NCBI GenBank assembly: GCA_022495005.1
Contig: JAGYXB010001862.1
Location: 1,550,001-1,614,000, forward strand
From: Rhyacophila brunnea
Taxonomy: Eukaryota; Arthropoda; Insecta; Trichoptera; Rhyacophilidae
Direction of reading: 5' to 3'
DNA: 64,000 nt
The notes below the pieces were generated by a model. The model made no database searches and was not told where the DNA came from. It saw only the letters and a program-made list of their open reading frames with translations. A program made the position numbers and the translations under genes. Positions 28,601-43,600 of the stretch are shown in pieces. Each line of letters starts with the position of its first letter. Positions within the stretch are counted from its first letter, which is position 1.

Positions 28601-31600
28601 CTCGCTCTAATGTTTTAGAATATAGTCATATTTCGGTACATAACTGTGCAGTGGTGTTAAAAGATTTTTTACATTTATTAATTTTTAAACGCATTTATAA
28701 AACCATTAGTATAATTTATTACGAGATAATTTTTGTAAAATATTCACGATAAAAAATTATATTGATAATCTCTGTGATCCCAAATTTGACAAGAATTAGT
28801 CATTATATTATTCAAAAAATCGGCAAGATTAACACGTTTGAAGATGATTTTAAAGATATTCATTATAAGCTATGTCTTTGACCATTCAAGTGTGATAAAC
28901 ATCTTATGAATAATGATTGCTTTATAATAGTTATTGACCTAAGAATAAGGTAGTGTTTTTTTGAAATACGCCATTTCTTTTGTCATTCCCTAGTGGTTAA
29001 GCTACAACATACGGCCGTAGCCATAAATTGACAAACTATAATTAAAGTAGGGAGTAAAATTATGTTAACGCACGTGTTTGAACATGTACCTAACCGAATT
29101 TTTTTTTATTTTTTAAACGGTACATGTTCAAATACGCGCGTTAATATCATTTTACTCCCTACTTCAATTATAGTTTGTCAATTTATGGCTACGGCCGTAT
29201 GTTTTAGCTTAACCACTGGGGAATGACAAAAGAAATGGCGTATTTCAAAAAAACACTACCTTATTCTTAGTCAATAATTATTATAAAGCAATCATTATTC
29301 ATAAGATGTTTATCACACTTGAATAGTCAAAAACGTAGCTTATAATAAGTATCTTTAGAATCATCTTCAAATGTGTTAATCTTGCCGATTTTTTAAATAA
29401 TAAAATGCCTAATTCTTGTCAAATTTGGGATCACAGAGATTATCAATATAATTTTTTATCGTGAATATTTACAAAAATTATCTCGTAATAAATTATACTA
29501 ATGGTTTCATAAATGCGTTTAAAAATTAATAAACGTAAAAAATCTTAACACCACTGCACAGTTATGTACCGAAATATGAACTATATTCTAAAACATTAGA
29601 GCGAGAGGTTTAAAAGAATACTATTTTATGTAACAAAAATACTTTATGCAGTCATCAAATGTTTAAAATAACTATAAAGAATAATAAGGCTTCAAAATTA
29701 TATAAATAGATTATCTACAACGTTTAAGGAGTGTCCAGGATCATGGTTTGAAAATACAATAAAAACTCAATTTTGACCTTCAACGAGCATGTACCCCCTT
29801 AATGTAAGTAAAGTCTATATGAAAAATCATAAAAATAATCACATCATCTATAATTATATATATACTAGAAATATACTAGAAGATATCGCATCTGGATATA
29901 TTCAAGGTTAAATAATTTCACTATAAAATAACTAAATATATTTTTTTTAATTGCACCCACAATACATTTATAACGACATTATCATTTGAGGTGTTTGGTT
30001 CTAATATCAGTTACATTAATAAATTGTTACTTCAAATTATACCCCGTTTACACTTACATGGATTTGCTGCTGACAGTACGTATTATGGTGGCCATGACAA
30101 GAAAATGCACGTGTAGACGTCATGTATTATCATGCAAAATTTCATGCATGAACCAAAAAAGATCGGAAGTTTCTGAATTTTCACGCGACAGCTGCGCCTG
30201 CGCAGTAGAACGATAGTGGCAAATTTGCGCGGTAAAAAAGCGAACTACACCGCGTAGACTCATATTGAGATTAACCGATTTTCACGACCTGTCAGATCGT
30301 ACTATAAAATGACAACATCGCGTCTCGCTTACTCTTGAAGAATGAGATTGTGCGAGCATTTTCACATATAAACAGTTATTATCGCGATAGTTTAAAATAC
30401 ACACTATTGTTGCATATAATCCATGCACGTGTACAAGCGCTATTATTCACTAAAATTAGCTATGATACATATTGTTAAGGAAAACAGTTAGAGTATTTGC
30501 TTAGACAAAAATATATTCAATCATTTTACATCATATTAATTATTAGAAAATCATATTATATTTACCGCCATTGGTCAAAAAAAAAAAATATCAATACTCT
30601 TTTTAATTTTGACTTCACTTCCAATTTCACTAACGGAATGAAGGTTAATGAATAGTAGAAAAGTACTATTAGTAGGTATACAATATTTAATATACAAATT
30701 AAACAAAATTAATTTGCAATTCCATGTTTATTATTGTTGATTTTGTCATTATTTAAATATATTAATACTAAAATATACCGATGAATATTGCTTACTTAAA
30801 TCAAGTACGTTATAGAATCGTAGTCCATAAATGAAAATAAATACTTGCATATAGAACACAGGTCATCCAAAAAAATGCAGCATCAGACAATTTATAATAA
30901 ACTGGCACGACTTAATTTATATTTGAAGATAAATTTAGCCATTTTATTGCTATTGGCAATATCTGATATCAGACAAAAACACGATATCACTTTTAATGAA
31001 TGTCGATTTAATATATTTTGCATTTTTGTAAAAGATTTCGACGTGAGAAAAATGACTCGAACAATGATTGTATAAAGTAGCGGCATGAAGCATTATTTTG
31101 AAGACCAGGATAGACCCTTTTATAAAACTGAGACATCAAAGGAAAAAGTGTTTTCAGCTTCAAAAAAATATTTTTAAAAATAAAAATCTCTCCTCAAGCA
31201 AAAACTGTAATGACAAACTTACCTGAGTTTCGATGGATGTACATAACAGTGAAAACCTAGGGACCAAGAAAAGTGGAAAGATCATAGAGATATTAAATGA
31301 AAAGAGGAGCAAGGAATCGGCTTTCTCATACAACTGAATGAAGTAGGCAAACAATAGCCGACAACTTAAGAGAAATGGCGACGCGATAAAAAAAAATCAG
31401 GGCATCACGGAGGATTTACTTTGGTCATCATAACGTACCCATATAATATAATTTTAACGTGGAAATTTTGCCGCAACTTAATTACCAGCCCGCCTCACCA
31501 TACTTTTTCACCATACCACCCTGTTTCACCATACTTTCATATAACCTGCCACCCCTAGGGAAAGATATAGAAGAGGTCTTCATATATTATTGGATTGTAT

Positions 31601-34600
31601 CCGGCTAATGATGATGATGATAAATACTTACCTTAGTTTTATCTGCCCTTTTAAGTGCTTATTATTGTGACAGCGTATTTTTGTACTGAACTTATTATAT
31701 AGTATCTATTGCATAAACTAGATAATATTATGTTAGTAATATCTCGCAACGTGTGCTTTATTATTTATTATACGAGTATCTAACCAATAATGAATTTACA
31801 ACATACATAAATAAACTGGGAAACGTTTTCTCGTAAATTAAATTAAATATCCGCTTTAATAAACAATGTAGTTATTATTTCACGTACCCAACAAATCTTT
31901 TGCACACATTGCGTTCCTTTGCTGAAAATGTACGTTTTCAAAGAGATTAAATGGAATTTAATTGCACTGATATAAATATGTGTTTACAGACTTTCTTCCC
32001 TGTTAATCTATTTTTTTATATTCATGTTTGTTATTTTTATAAATTATTAAAGTATAAATAGGCCTTTACAGAATGGAGGCTGTATTAACAGTTTTTTTTT
32101 TTTTTACATATTAGGCCAAACATATATTGAAAATTTTATCATTTGCATTTATCAGACATTAAGACAAATTCGATTTCGAGACCCAGAACATTACCGTATC
32201 CGGAAATTTGTACGTAAAAAGTTCACTGCAGGACACTTATTTGTGCGCCGCAGTACGTGAAACATGAGATCGTGTAACATTTAATCAAATGACGAGTTCT
32301 TCGTTGAACATTTCACCATGGAGTATATTTGTACATCTGCTACAACATGTGGCGAATTTATGAAATGTCTTTACTAGGTTAGGTTGGGTTAGCTTAGGGT
32401 TAATCTAATTGAAGACCTTGGCATAAAAACATCAAATGTCCACTTTTTTCCATTTTCATTTTATTGCATTTCTATATTCCCTGTGTATGGTTACATACAA
32501 CTGTGCAAAGATATATTTTTAAAAAAAATCGTAAGTCCCTCAAATCCGCTCTCAAAAATATGCCACTTTTCTAAAAACAGCAATAGTCCAAGGAATTTTG
32601 TTTGAAAACAACAAAGGTCCAGTAGTTCCACACTTTTATCACCAGGCGGCGTTAGGCGTTAGTATACATTCCATACTTGTTAGTGCCTGACCTGTCAAAA
32701 TTATCTTTCATTCGTTCAGTCATTGGCATTGCCATTTTATGAAGTCCCTTAACGATTGTTTGTATATTTTATCATGGAATGTAATAGGATACAGACATTC
32801 GAAACGCCTCGTAAGAGAAAAGTTAATAAAACCAAGCAAACATTAATAAAAACCGCCAAAATAAAGGGAAGTGATCATGTCAATCATGTTGGGAAACGAC
32901 TCTCAAAAAAAGTTATCGGTGAAGATCGCAGGTAGGAATAATTATGTATTCATAACATATATTCAATTAAAAACTTATACATTATAAATACGTACTAAAA
33001 TATTTACCATGCTGAATAGTTTGTGTGATTAAATTTAGTTCACAATGGCTGTGATTACTTTGAAGTTATGACTTCTTTCGAATGCAAAGCATTGTATTTA
33101 CTATGTTGTTTTATGTAAATGTATGTATGATTGTAATAAAGTATATTATGTAGGATTGTACTTAATTGATTATTATGTTTCCAGGTGCAAGAGGTTTCAT
33201 TGTTTTACAAAAATAAATGAAGATTTACGGAAAGAAATATTTGAGAATTTTTATGAAATGGATTCTAAAAATCAACAAGATGGCTATATATCTGGATGTA
33301 TAGAAGTAGTACCGATCAAGAGAAGACGTCCGAGAAAAAATACTCCGATAATAATAAATGATGTCAATGATCATGGTATATTCAAGCATTCAGCATCATA
33401 TAAATATAAAGTGAGTATTCATTGAATTAATAAAAAATGTACATTCAAATTAGGCATTACACCTATTATACCTAATGATAATGTGTTTGAAAAACTAATT
33501 ATTTTTTCTCTTTATTTACTTTAGATACGATCTACATCTGATGGTATTAACGGAGAAGTCTGTATGAAGGCATTTGTGGCAATACATGGTATTACGCATT
33601 CCCGGCTGCGACGTATTCAAGACAACATCACATTTTCGGGTTCGGCTCCTATGGACAAACGAGGAAAGCATCCAAACCGCCCAAGAGCAGTGCCTGAAAC
33701 AGTGATTCAGTTGATTCACATTCATATACAATCATTTAAGGCACGTCAAAGTCATTATTCTTTCGCGAAAAATAAGAATGTTAGGTATCTTCCGGAAAAT
33801 TTGACTATTATGAAAATGCACGAGATGTTTTTAAGTAAATACAGGCTTCAACCAAACTATGACACATACTACAGAGTATTTACAACTAGATATAATTTGT
33901 CATTTGGAGCTCCTCGAAGCGATACGTGTTCATACTGTGATTCAGTTACAACCAAACTGAAATTACCCGATCTCTCTGAAGATGAAAAACGTAAGATTGA
34001 GATAGATTATCAACTTCACCTGGCTAAAGCACAACAGTTTACTACAACGAAGCGAAGATTAAAAGAACTCGCAAGTGGTTCAAGTGATACCACAGTCATA
34101 TCGTTTGATTTTATGCAAAATTTGCCTTTAGCGAATATGGTAACAAATGCGGTATTTTATTCCAGACAGCTATGGTATTACATTTTTGGGATACATGATC
34201 TAGCCAGAAATGATGTATATATGTACACGTATCATGAAGGATTTGCCAAACGAGGTCAAAATGATGTAACATCTTTGTTACTACATTACATAAACCACCA
34301 TCTGCCAGCAGGCACGAAAACATTGTATATTTTGAGTGACGGATGTGCTGGACAAAACAAAAATTTTGTTATGATTTGGTTTTGGTATATGGTGGTACAT
34401 GTATTAAAAAAAATTGAACGAGTCATCCATATATTTCCTATCAGAAGGCACACATTTTTACCAAATGACGCTGACTTTCATTTGTTCAGCAGTGCAAGGA
34501 AAACAATCCTTGCAGACGTGCCAGAGGATTGGGATAAAGTTGTATTGGATGCCAGAAAAACTCCTGGGCCCTTTATTCTGGAGAAACCGGAGCAAAAAGA

Positions 34601-37600
34601 TTTTTAAATATTAAAGATACGTTAAAGCCTTACTTTAAGTCATCCTTCGGCAGAGATTTTCATCTTAGGCAAGTTAGAATGTACAAAATAGACAAGGATT
34701 GTAAGGGAGAAGTGCTTTGCAAACATCTCAGTTTCTCTGGACTGTGGGATAGATTCAATATAGTGAAAAGACATCAAATGCCAGTCACGATTGCATTTAA
34801 GCCAGCATATGATGGCTTAATTCCATTGAAAGGCGCAAAGAAAAAAGATATTTTAAAATTAACTAAGTATTTACAAAATCCAATAAATGCATCATTTTAT
34901 GAAAATTTGCCGTGTGACAATGATACAAATGATAACGTTGAAGAAGACAGTGAAGGTGTGAGTGATCAAGACTAATCAGTAGTAATATGCACATGATTGA
35001 TTTTATTTTAAATATTTAATTGAAGATTTTTTTAAAACATGTAAGTACGTAGCTTAATAATTGGTTATGATGTGTCAAAACCTTCTTAAATGTAGTATTA
35101 CGATTAAAAAATAATAGAAATATATATTTTTTGTTTTATTTAATAAAATTATAATTTTATTCATACTATTTGCTTTTCCATGTTTTCAATTTTGTTATAA
35201 AAACGACAAAGGTCCAAAAATTGTGTAAAAACAGCAAATGTCACATTCATTTCTTTTTAAATATCTATTTAACAAACATCAATTTGATATTTTATTTACA
35301 TACATACAGTGCATATAAGGCTCCTCCATGAATCTTCATTGTCAAATTATTAAAAATGTGTTTGACAACCAAGATATTATGTTTTTACCCTCTCCTGAAA
35401 AAATGACCTTTGTGACATTTGCTGTTTTTATGCCAAGATCTTCAATTGTAACAGTACTATCTGCAAACTATCGCAGCATTGTGTGAGATACGTTTAAATG
35501 TATTCCACGGTGATATGTTCAACGAAGAACTCATCATTTGATAAAATGTTATACGAACTCATATTTCACGTACTGGGGCGCACGAATAAGTATCCCACGA
35601 TGAACTGCATACGTACAACTTACATGTAGCCCAACATCACATGGTGACACGTTAACGTTTGGCTAGCGTGGTGTAGCTTTATGAAAATAATACCTTGCAC
35701 AATACTAATTAAATTGTTGTATTGTATTTTATAATATAGCTTTAAACCAGGAATGAGTATTATCAATAAGTAAGTGAGTTTTGATTGTCACTTTTATTGA
35801 TCAATAAACTTAACATAATATTATAATCAAATCTTATTCCGTATAAACAGGATAATGATGAGCGTATTATTTTACAATATGTCATAATACTGAAATGGCA
35901 AATGGTCTTGTTGGTCTTGTTAAAAATATTGTTTGAATTTTATATAAACAGAATATATAAAATATTGACAACTTTATTTAAAATCACAAGTGGTATCTAA
36001 CTTTTAAACAGATATTTTTTATTTTTAACCAAAAATATAATCGCAAAAGAATACAAGGCATTTGAACCCAGCCGCCAAATTAATAGTCATAAATCTCAGT
36101 TCGATAGTAGTTTAATGAATTAATTTATATTTCGTTCACAAACATATAGATTAATCATAAATCTCACCGATATCTGAAAAAAAAATTGAAACGAAATCTA
36201 AAAAAAAAACTCTCGACATTAATTTTAGATGTACCTAATTTCTTTTTAGAAACATGGATAACGCACTTGTATGTTTTTTACATTATGATTGGTGATTATA
36301 TAAATTATATTTTGTTGTTACGTTTGCAAAGAAATGTTTCACGTTTTCACAAATAAAACTGCAAAATTCTCAGAAATAATTTATTTCTTAAAAAAAAATC
36401 CGTATAAATAAAGTGCAACCTTTAATAGAATTAAACATCTGAAATAAAGTGGACTTTAAATTGTGTTTCTTTAAACATTTAACATTCCTGGATTGATGTT
36501 TTTCCGTGCAAAGATAAATAAACTCTAAAGCTGTTAGTCAATGTATACAGATAATACGGTTATATTGATTGGAATGCCTTTTTTAATTCACTTTCAACCT
36601 TTCGTAGAAAACAAGGAGTCATTCAATTTAAACGGTTATTTTACTAAAAATAACATTTTACAACGATTAAGGGAGCATGTTGTAAAAATATGAGATGCTT
36701 GTATTCTGATGTATATCTATTAGAGCAGCGTTTCCAAAATAGGCTCCGCGAAAATAAATACTGTAGCTGAAGATACGCCCCCGAGTTAGCGTATTATAAT
36801 ATGTATTATCAGGATGTAGTGTAGGGTGGGTGAATAACAACGAATTACAACACAATTTACATTTTTTTTTTTAAATAAATAAATTTGGTATTAATAGAGA
36901 GTTAACATACCAATGTTACAGTATAGATCCAAATGAGCGGTAATATGAATGATTTTATTCCTTGATTTTATCATAGTTTTGAGGACTCTTTCTCGAAAAA
37001 AAAATGGCAATAACATCTGATGGTCACTTGTACATAAATAAATAAATCTTCATATTATGAAGGTTCCAGCTAACACCGCTTATTTGACTGCCAAATGACG
37101 GTTATAGCTTATTTTTGGAGGATGTCCAAAATGTAGGTATCACTTATTGAAACGATAGTTGTCAGATTGCTTTTGCTGTAAAGTTTGTTTACTAATTATT
37201 TGTTTTAATAATTCGTGACGATATCCAGAACTTAGCATATTATAAAAACTGTTGATGACTACTTACTAGCTTATATTATAATATGTAACTGCAAATGGCT
37301 ATAATCGGTTGCACTCCGTGTTTGGAACCGTAATTTGCATGGTCAAAAATCCCCTAAATCCTCAGTGTCAGTAAATGTATTATTCGCAACGAGGTGAAAC
37401 GTCGTGCTGTTTGCAAAATTAATGGATTTGTTTGATATTCTTTTTATCAATTGAAAAAACTGAACGTTCAAAGAAATTACAATTATTATTTTGACATATA
37501 AATTCACCATGAGTTTTAACCCATTCTATAAATTGTCAATGTTATAATGAAAGCCATGGATGGATTTGAATTTTTACATTTCGCAGATGATTTTAAATTA

Positions 37601-40600
37601 TATGCACCAATCCGCAATGAGTTGGACTGTTGCATATTACAGCGAAATCTCTGTTCACTTGAAAGTTGGTCAATAAAGAATAAATTAGATACTGACAAAT
37701 GTTTCTGTATTACTTTTTCTAGGTCAAGAACTCCGATTAAATATTATAATTATATTATGTCAAAAAGTTTATTAAAGCGTCAATCTGAGGCGCAAGATCT
37801 TGGGATAATTTTTAATTCTTAATTATCGTTTCACTCGCATATAACTTATACGGCTCTACGTGCGAGTAAGTTTCTTGGATTCATCATGCAACAAACCAGA
37901 CCATTCATTTATTTGTACGCGGTGTTTTCTTCATTTTATTTATAAGCAATGCATATACATAACTTTTCCGTATAAAGTGTGAGTTTTCTCTCTTTTTTTA
38001 ATCAAAACTCTTTATTATATTAATAATATTATTAATTATTTTTTATATATAAAATTCTACTACTGACTGGTGTTTTTTTGTTGCTAGATATAACTTACAA
38101 ATTTACGTTAAGGCATGGTCTGAAAAGATCGTGACTATGCGACGCGCGGATTGTGCAAATGACGCGTAGTGAACAAAACATAATTTGTCATAACAGAAAA
38201 CAAATTGACGTAGTCACACCTCGACTACCGCTCTCCGATTGGCGACGAGTGCAAAATTTCATCCCACCTATTGTTGAAAATTATTTGCCGTTTTACTTAT
38301 GTATACTCTTAAGTAGTGTCAAATCAAGCTTTGATACTGCGTTCACTTTAAAAAAATTATGAACAGTACCTATGGTATGGCAAATCATCAAGAATAAAGT
38401 CACGCTACCAAATTATCCAAATTTACTTTGAAAACTCGGTCGTAGATTCGCGCAACTTATATACGACTTCGTGATTATCATGGCGCATAATTATAATCTC
38501 TCATCTGAGCAAGCCATCCGTCGAATAGTGGATAGAATTCGTACCAAATACCTAGTTTATAAATGATTCAATAACGTCAACATGTTGAAGAAATATTGTG
38601 CATATAGTCTTCAGTAGGGATTCCAATCCCGGGATCCCGGGATCCCGAGCTATTTTCGATATCGATGAATCCCGGGATTGATAAACTTGATTTTTTTTTA
38701 TCAATTTTTATGGAAAATAAAATAAAAACGAAAATATAACAGAAAAAATATTCTTTTAATAACAAATAACAACATTAGAAATAAACTGAGTTTGAATGAA
38801 GTTTGATTTATACCCACGTGTAAGTTGCCGATTCATTTTATTTTTTCAAATAAATTATTAAGAATGAGAAAGATTGGAAAAAAATAATGCTTCGCACTTT
38901 TAAAAAAAGTTATTTCACCATGATCTCATACGTTTTACGGCAGTTTCATATTTGGCTGACTAATTAGATTTATGAAGCGGAAAGGCCATATGTACACCAC
39001 GATTTGCTTTACTATTTTAAATCTCGCTAACCCATTCAATATGCTTTTACTATCAGAAACTGCAATCCATATTAAATTCACATTAATATTTATATTACAA
39101 TAATATTTACTCCATTAAACTTATGTATTTCCAAGATTGAACGTATACAATATTAACAATAAATATCTTGAATAATATAAATGATACTAGATTTATTTTT
39201 GACCGATTTTATCAATGTTATTTATAAAAATGACAATGGAAAAAAATGCCAATCCCGGGACCAGTCCCAGGATCCCGGGATCGTCAAATTGTAATCCCGA
39301 AATCCCGGGATCAGAATTTTGGCTCGGAATTGGATTCCCTAGTCTTCAGTAATCGCCGCTGCAAATGATAGTCTGGAAGAAGATCCACACTTATCGATTC
39401 GCAGCAATTAGGCCTTGGCCGTCCACTATTAACGAATTTTTCGCAACGATCTTAGCCTATACCCGGATAAGATCCAGTTGGTGCAAGAATTATAGCTACA
39501 AGACCATCATAATATGTATCTTTGTTTTGCCGTTTGGGCCTTAAAGCCATTGGAAACTGACCAGTTGTTGTATCACAAAATAATTACGTTCAGCGATGTG
39601 GGTTATTTTTGGTATAACGGATTTGCTAATAAGAAAACTGCCGCATATGCAGTGAAACCAATTAAAAGTACAACATAATACAAATACGAGCAAAGACATG
39701 GGTTAAAGTTTTAGTATGTATAATCACATCATAATCTATTGTATAATGATTTATTGTACGTATAATAGCCTATTTATATTCCAATTTAAAAATACTATTT
39801 TTTATGAGTCTATGTATAATCGGGATAGCTATAATATTAATTTAATAAAAGGTATTAAATACAATAATGTAACAACTTCATCAATAATTCCGTCGTAGAA
39901 GCTTGAAAAATAACATAATAGACTATAAACAGGAAAAATTACCACTTTATCAAGAAAATTACGTAAATAAGTCATATTTCACAAAATTTTCCCTTTCTTC
40001 ACGGATAATAAGAATTTATAAGCCTTGTGATAACATAATGACGTGTGAAAATATACAATATGTTATGTATATAAGTATACCAGTTTAGGTATAGGTATAT
40101 TATCTATAGATTTTTTGTTTATCGATACCACTAAGTCGTAAAACGAGTAGGTGATTTTATATTGTCTAAAAAAACAAAACAACGTATTTAATTAATGTTT
40201 TATAGTACCTAAATAGTATTTTGATATATTATGTAATTGATAACTATATTAGAATATTAATTGTGCTCATTATTTATTAACTATTATAATAAGTAATTTT
40301 TGGTGTTTTAAATGGTAGAATAACTTAATTAATAATATTATGTACAATCGTATATAATAATATTATATATTATATATAAATATATTATATTAAACATACT
40401 ATTATAATTATTATTTTTTACAATTTCAGTTTTGGGCAGCCTATGTTCCTTGCGATGCTCAGCACCGTGATGCTGTTCAGTTAGCGTTTGAACAAATTGA
40501 TTTGATAAGACGTCTGACTGAACGATATCAACCTTCGCTGACACTCTGTACTACTGCAGAAGGTACTGTATTTTAATTATTTAGATTTTAAGTTCTTATT

Positions 40601-43600
40601 ACTGACATAAACGTAAATATATTTTTTATAATACTCCCTAATCTTTACCGTTATAAAAACCTTTCCAATGATATTACTGATGTTTTAAAGTATTATCACT
40701 TCTAAAATCTGATGTAGATCTTTGCCGTCATCTGAAAAGATTTCTCAAAGTTTTTTTGTTGTATTGAGAAATGGCTGCACGCAATTTAAATCTTGTTCTG
40801 GATCCAAAACAACATCTGAAGCTGCTATACGAATGATTCTACCTATGGCTCCAAAAGCGGAAATTTAATCACTTGACTAGAGCTAGCACATCTATTTATC
40901 AATATTGTACCGATATTGATATAAAATCTATTAAAACATGCTGTATTTCTAAAACGTTATAAGTCACTAGTGTGTTAGTCAAAATAGTAAAAAATATCCT
41001 ATAAAAAAATTGATAGTGAAAAGTTTTTATATAAAGAATAATATTTTATGGTATTTATTAGTGTTAACTGTTGTTTCAACTCGAAACGTGTGGGTCTTCA
41101 TCTGAATGCGGCTAAGACCAAATCCATGTGCAGTGCTGCAAGCATCGACGCCGACACTCCTCTGCGGGTTTCCGGTCTGCCCATCGAGCTGGTGTCCAGA
41201 TTCAAATACTTGGGTGCCACGGTTGCCGATGATGGTGGTATTTCTAGTGAGCTTTGAATCCGCATGGGTGTGGTGGGCTCTGCGTTCAACCAACTTGGAG
41301 TCGTATGGAGGTCAAGGCTGTATTCTGTGAGGACCAAATGTCGTTTGTTTAACACGTACGTGCTACCTGTGCTCCTGTTTGGCTGTGAGACATGGCATCT
41401 TACTAAACTTCAAGAGCCTCGGCTTTTGAGCTTTAAGAATCGATGTCTCCGCCGAATCTTAGGGATACATTGGTACGATCGCGTTACAAACACCTGAGTT
41501 CGTGAGCAGACACAACAGCCTTCGGTGATTGAAATTATCACGAGGAGACGATTTACGTGGCTGGGACACGTATTCCGGATGCCACCAAAGAGTGCGGCAC
41601 GTCGTACCCTTGTGGCACAGCCTCAAGGGTTCCGTCGCCGTGGCCGGCCCTCCCTGAACCTGCAGCGGTGCTACAAAAGCGACCTACGTGCTGCAGGTCT
41701 GACATGGCGGGAGGCGCAGGAGTTGGCGATGGACCGAGGGAAGTGACGCCAACTTGTGCTTGTCCTATGCCCCAATGTTGAGATGTGACAGGGTGGAATA
41801 AGATGAAGAAGAATATGCCACTCTTTTTTTAAAATGTGTAACGTTTTCGAAAAACAGCATTTAATTAATTATCAATACAAAAATACAATATTATTTAATT
41901 AATATTCCACATAATATGATCAGTTAGGAATATTCAATCGAAGTGGACGAAACTCATCCTGATCATTAACAAATTATATAAAATAACTAGGTATTAAGTA
42001 CATGATTCATTTTAATTTATTTTGATTAAGTAAATAGGTATTTTAGTAATATTTAAATTTTATCAAAATATTCAATGTGTATATTATTAAGCTATGAATT
42101 TATTTTGAAAATAAAATTACCTTGCAGAAGTTCTCATGGTTTATCAAAAAGTTATCTGAACAAAAATAAAAAATAAATGCAAAACAATTTTGATAAATCG
42201 TCTGTTCTAAATGCTGAAAATTTTAAATTAGATTTGCTTTCTATTTTTAGATGCGCCGATTACATTAGAAAAGTTTTTATCGTAATTTATCCCTCTTTGT
42301 ACTATTATTCTGTTAGCAAGCTACTTGGCATATCAACTTTTTAATCAAGGCCATTTGGCGTGCATCCAATTTTCCACGGGAATAAAATGAAAAGTTGCGC
42401 ACTAGTGGAGCCTTTATAAAAAACAATCGTCAGCAAAGTGCGCAATCGTACCACAATCTTGCGGCCTGAGTGCCTAAAACAGCTATATTACACCGGACGA
42501 TGCGATTTCAGTTTATAGAAATGTGGAACTTATTAATTTTAAATATTCTATACTCGAAATAATATAAACATTCACGCCTGTGACTGTGTACTTTAGAAAA
42601 TAAAAAGCTGTTCTTCTCTTATTATTCTATTATGGATCTAGCGACACATATATCATCTGATAATTGTTTTATACTAAATATTGTTGATATTATCATGATT
42701 AGTGAAACAATTTAATATCACTATAGGTTATCTCCTATTTATAATATCTAACAGTTGGTAATGTTTCTTGAAATGATTGAAATTATATTAGTTGACATTA
42801 TATTTACGCATGTGCTTTAGTGGTAAACTTCAATGAAAATATAAGACGGTACCTACTTGTTTTATTTAGTTAAATAATCACGACCAGTTTTATCAGCTTC
42901 AAGGAGACATAATCTGCTGGTACAATATATAACAAATATTAATACAGACAATTTAAAGGCAAAACTATATTTTATTGAAGATATAACCAATGATTAAATA
43001 TACTAAGAAATTTTCTGTTCAAAAATAAATCAATCCAATTTACATATCTTTTCAGAAACATTAGTATGACAACTATTTACTGTGATTTATTTGAATTAAT
43101 ATTTCTACCGAGAATGGACAATTTACTATCATAAAAGAAAAAAAAATGGTTGACTACCTACTACAATATTATTGAGATTTCATGAATATTAACAGTTGCA
43201 TGACGTTACTATTTATAGTACCTATCTAATATATTAAGCTGAATTATACATAATATAGTCAATTTTGTATGTATTTTATTATGAAAGTAGCATACATTAA
43301 AATATTACTATCATAATAGTGCTTCTTGTCTTCTGGTTGAGTTCAGTAAAATTTAATTGCGCAACTTAATATTGCCATAAGTTAAGCTTGCGTGAAGCAA
43401 AACTGCGATTACTTGCATCCACAGTTGGCAGAGAAAAACTTTATATTTTTCATTAGTCTGGAAAGTTTTATGACTCGTGGAGAAAAATCGTTTTCGCTTT
43501 TTATGCATAAAAAAGTGCGCCAAATGTACTGAATAAGAAGTTTTAGAGATGCCACGTCTGTGTTTAGATTTCACTCCCAAACACCCGACGGTCTTTTACC

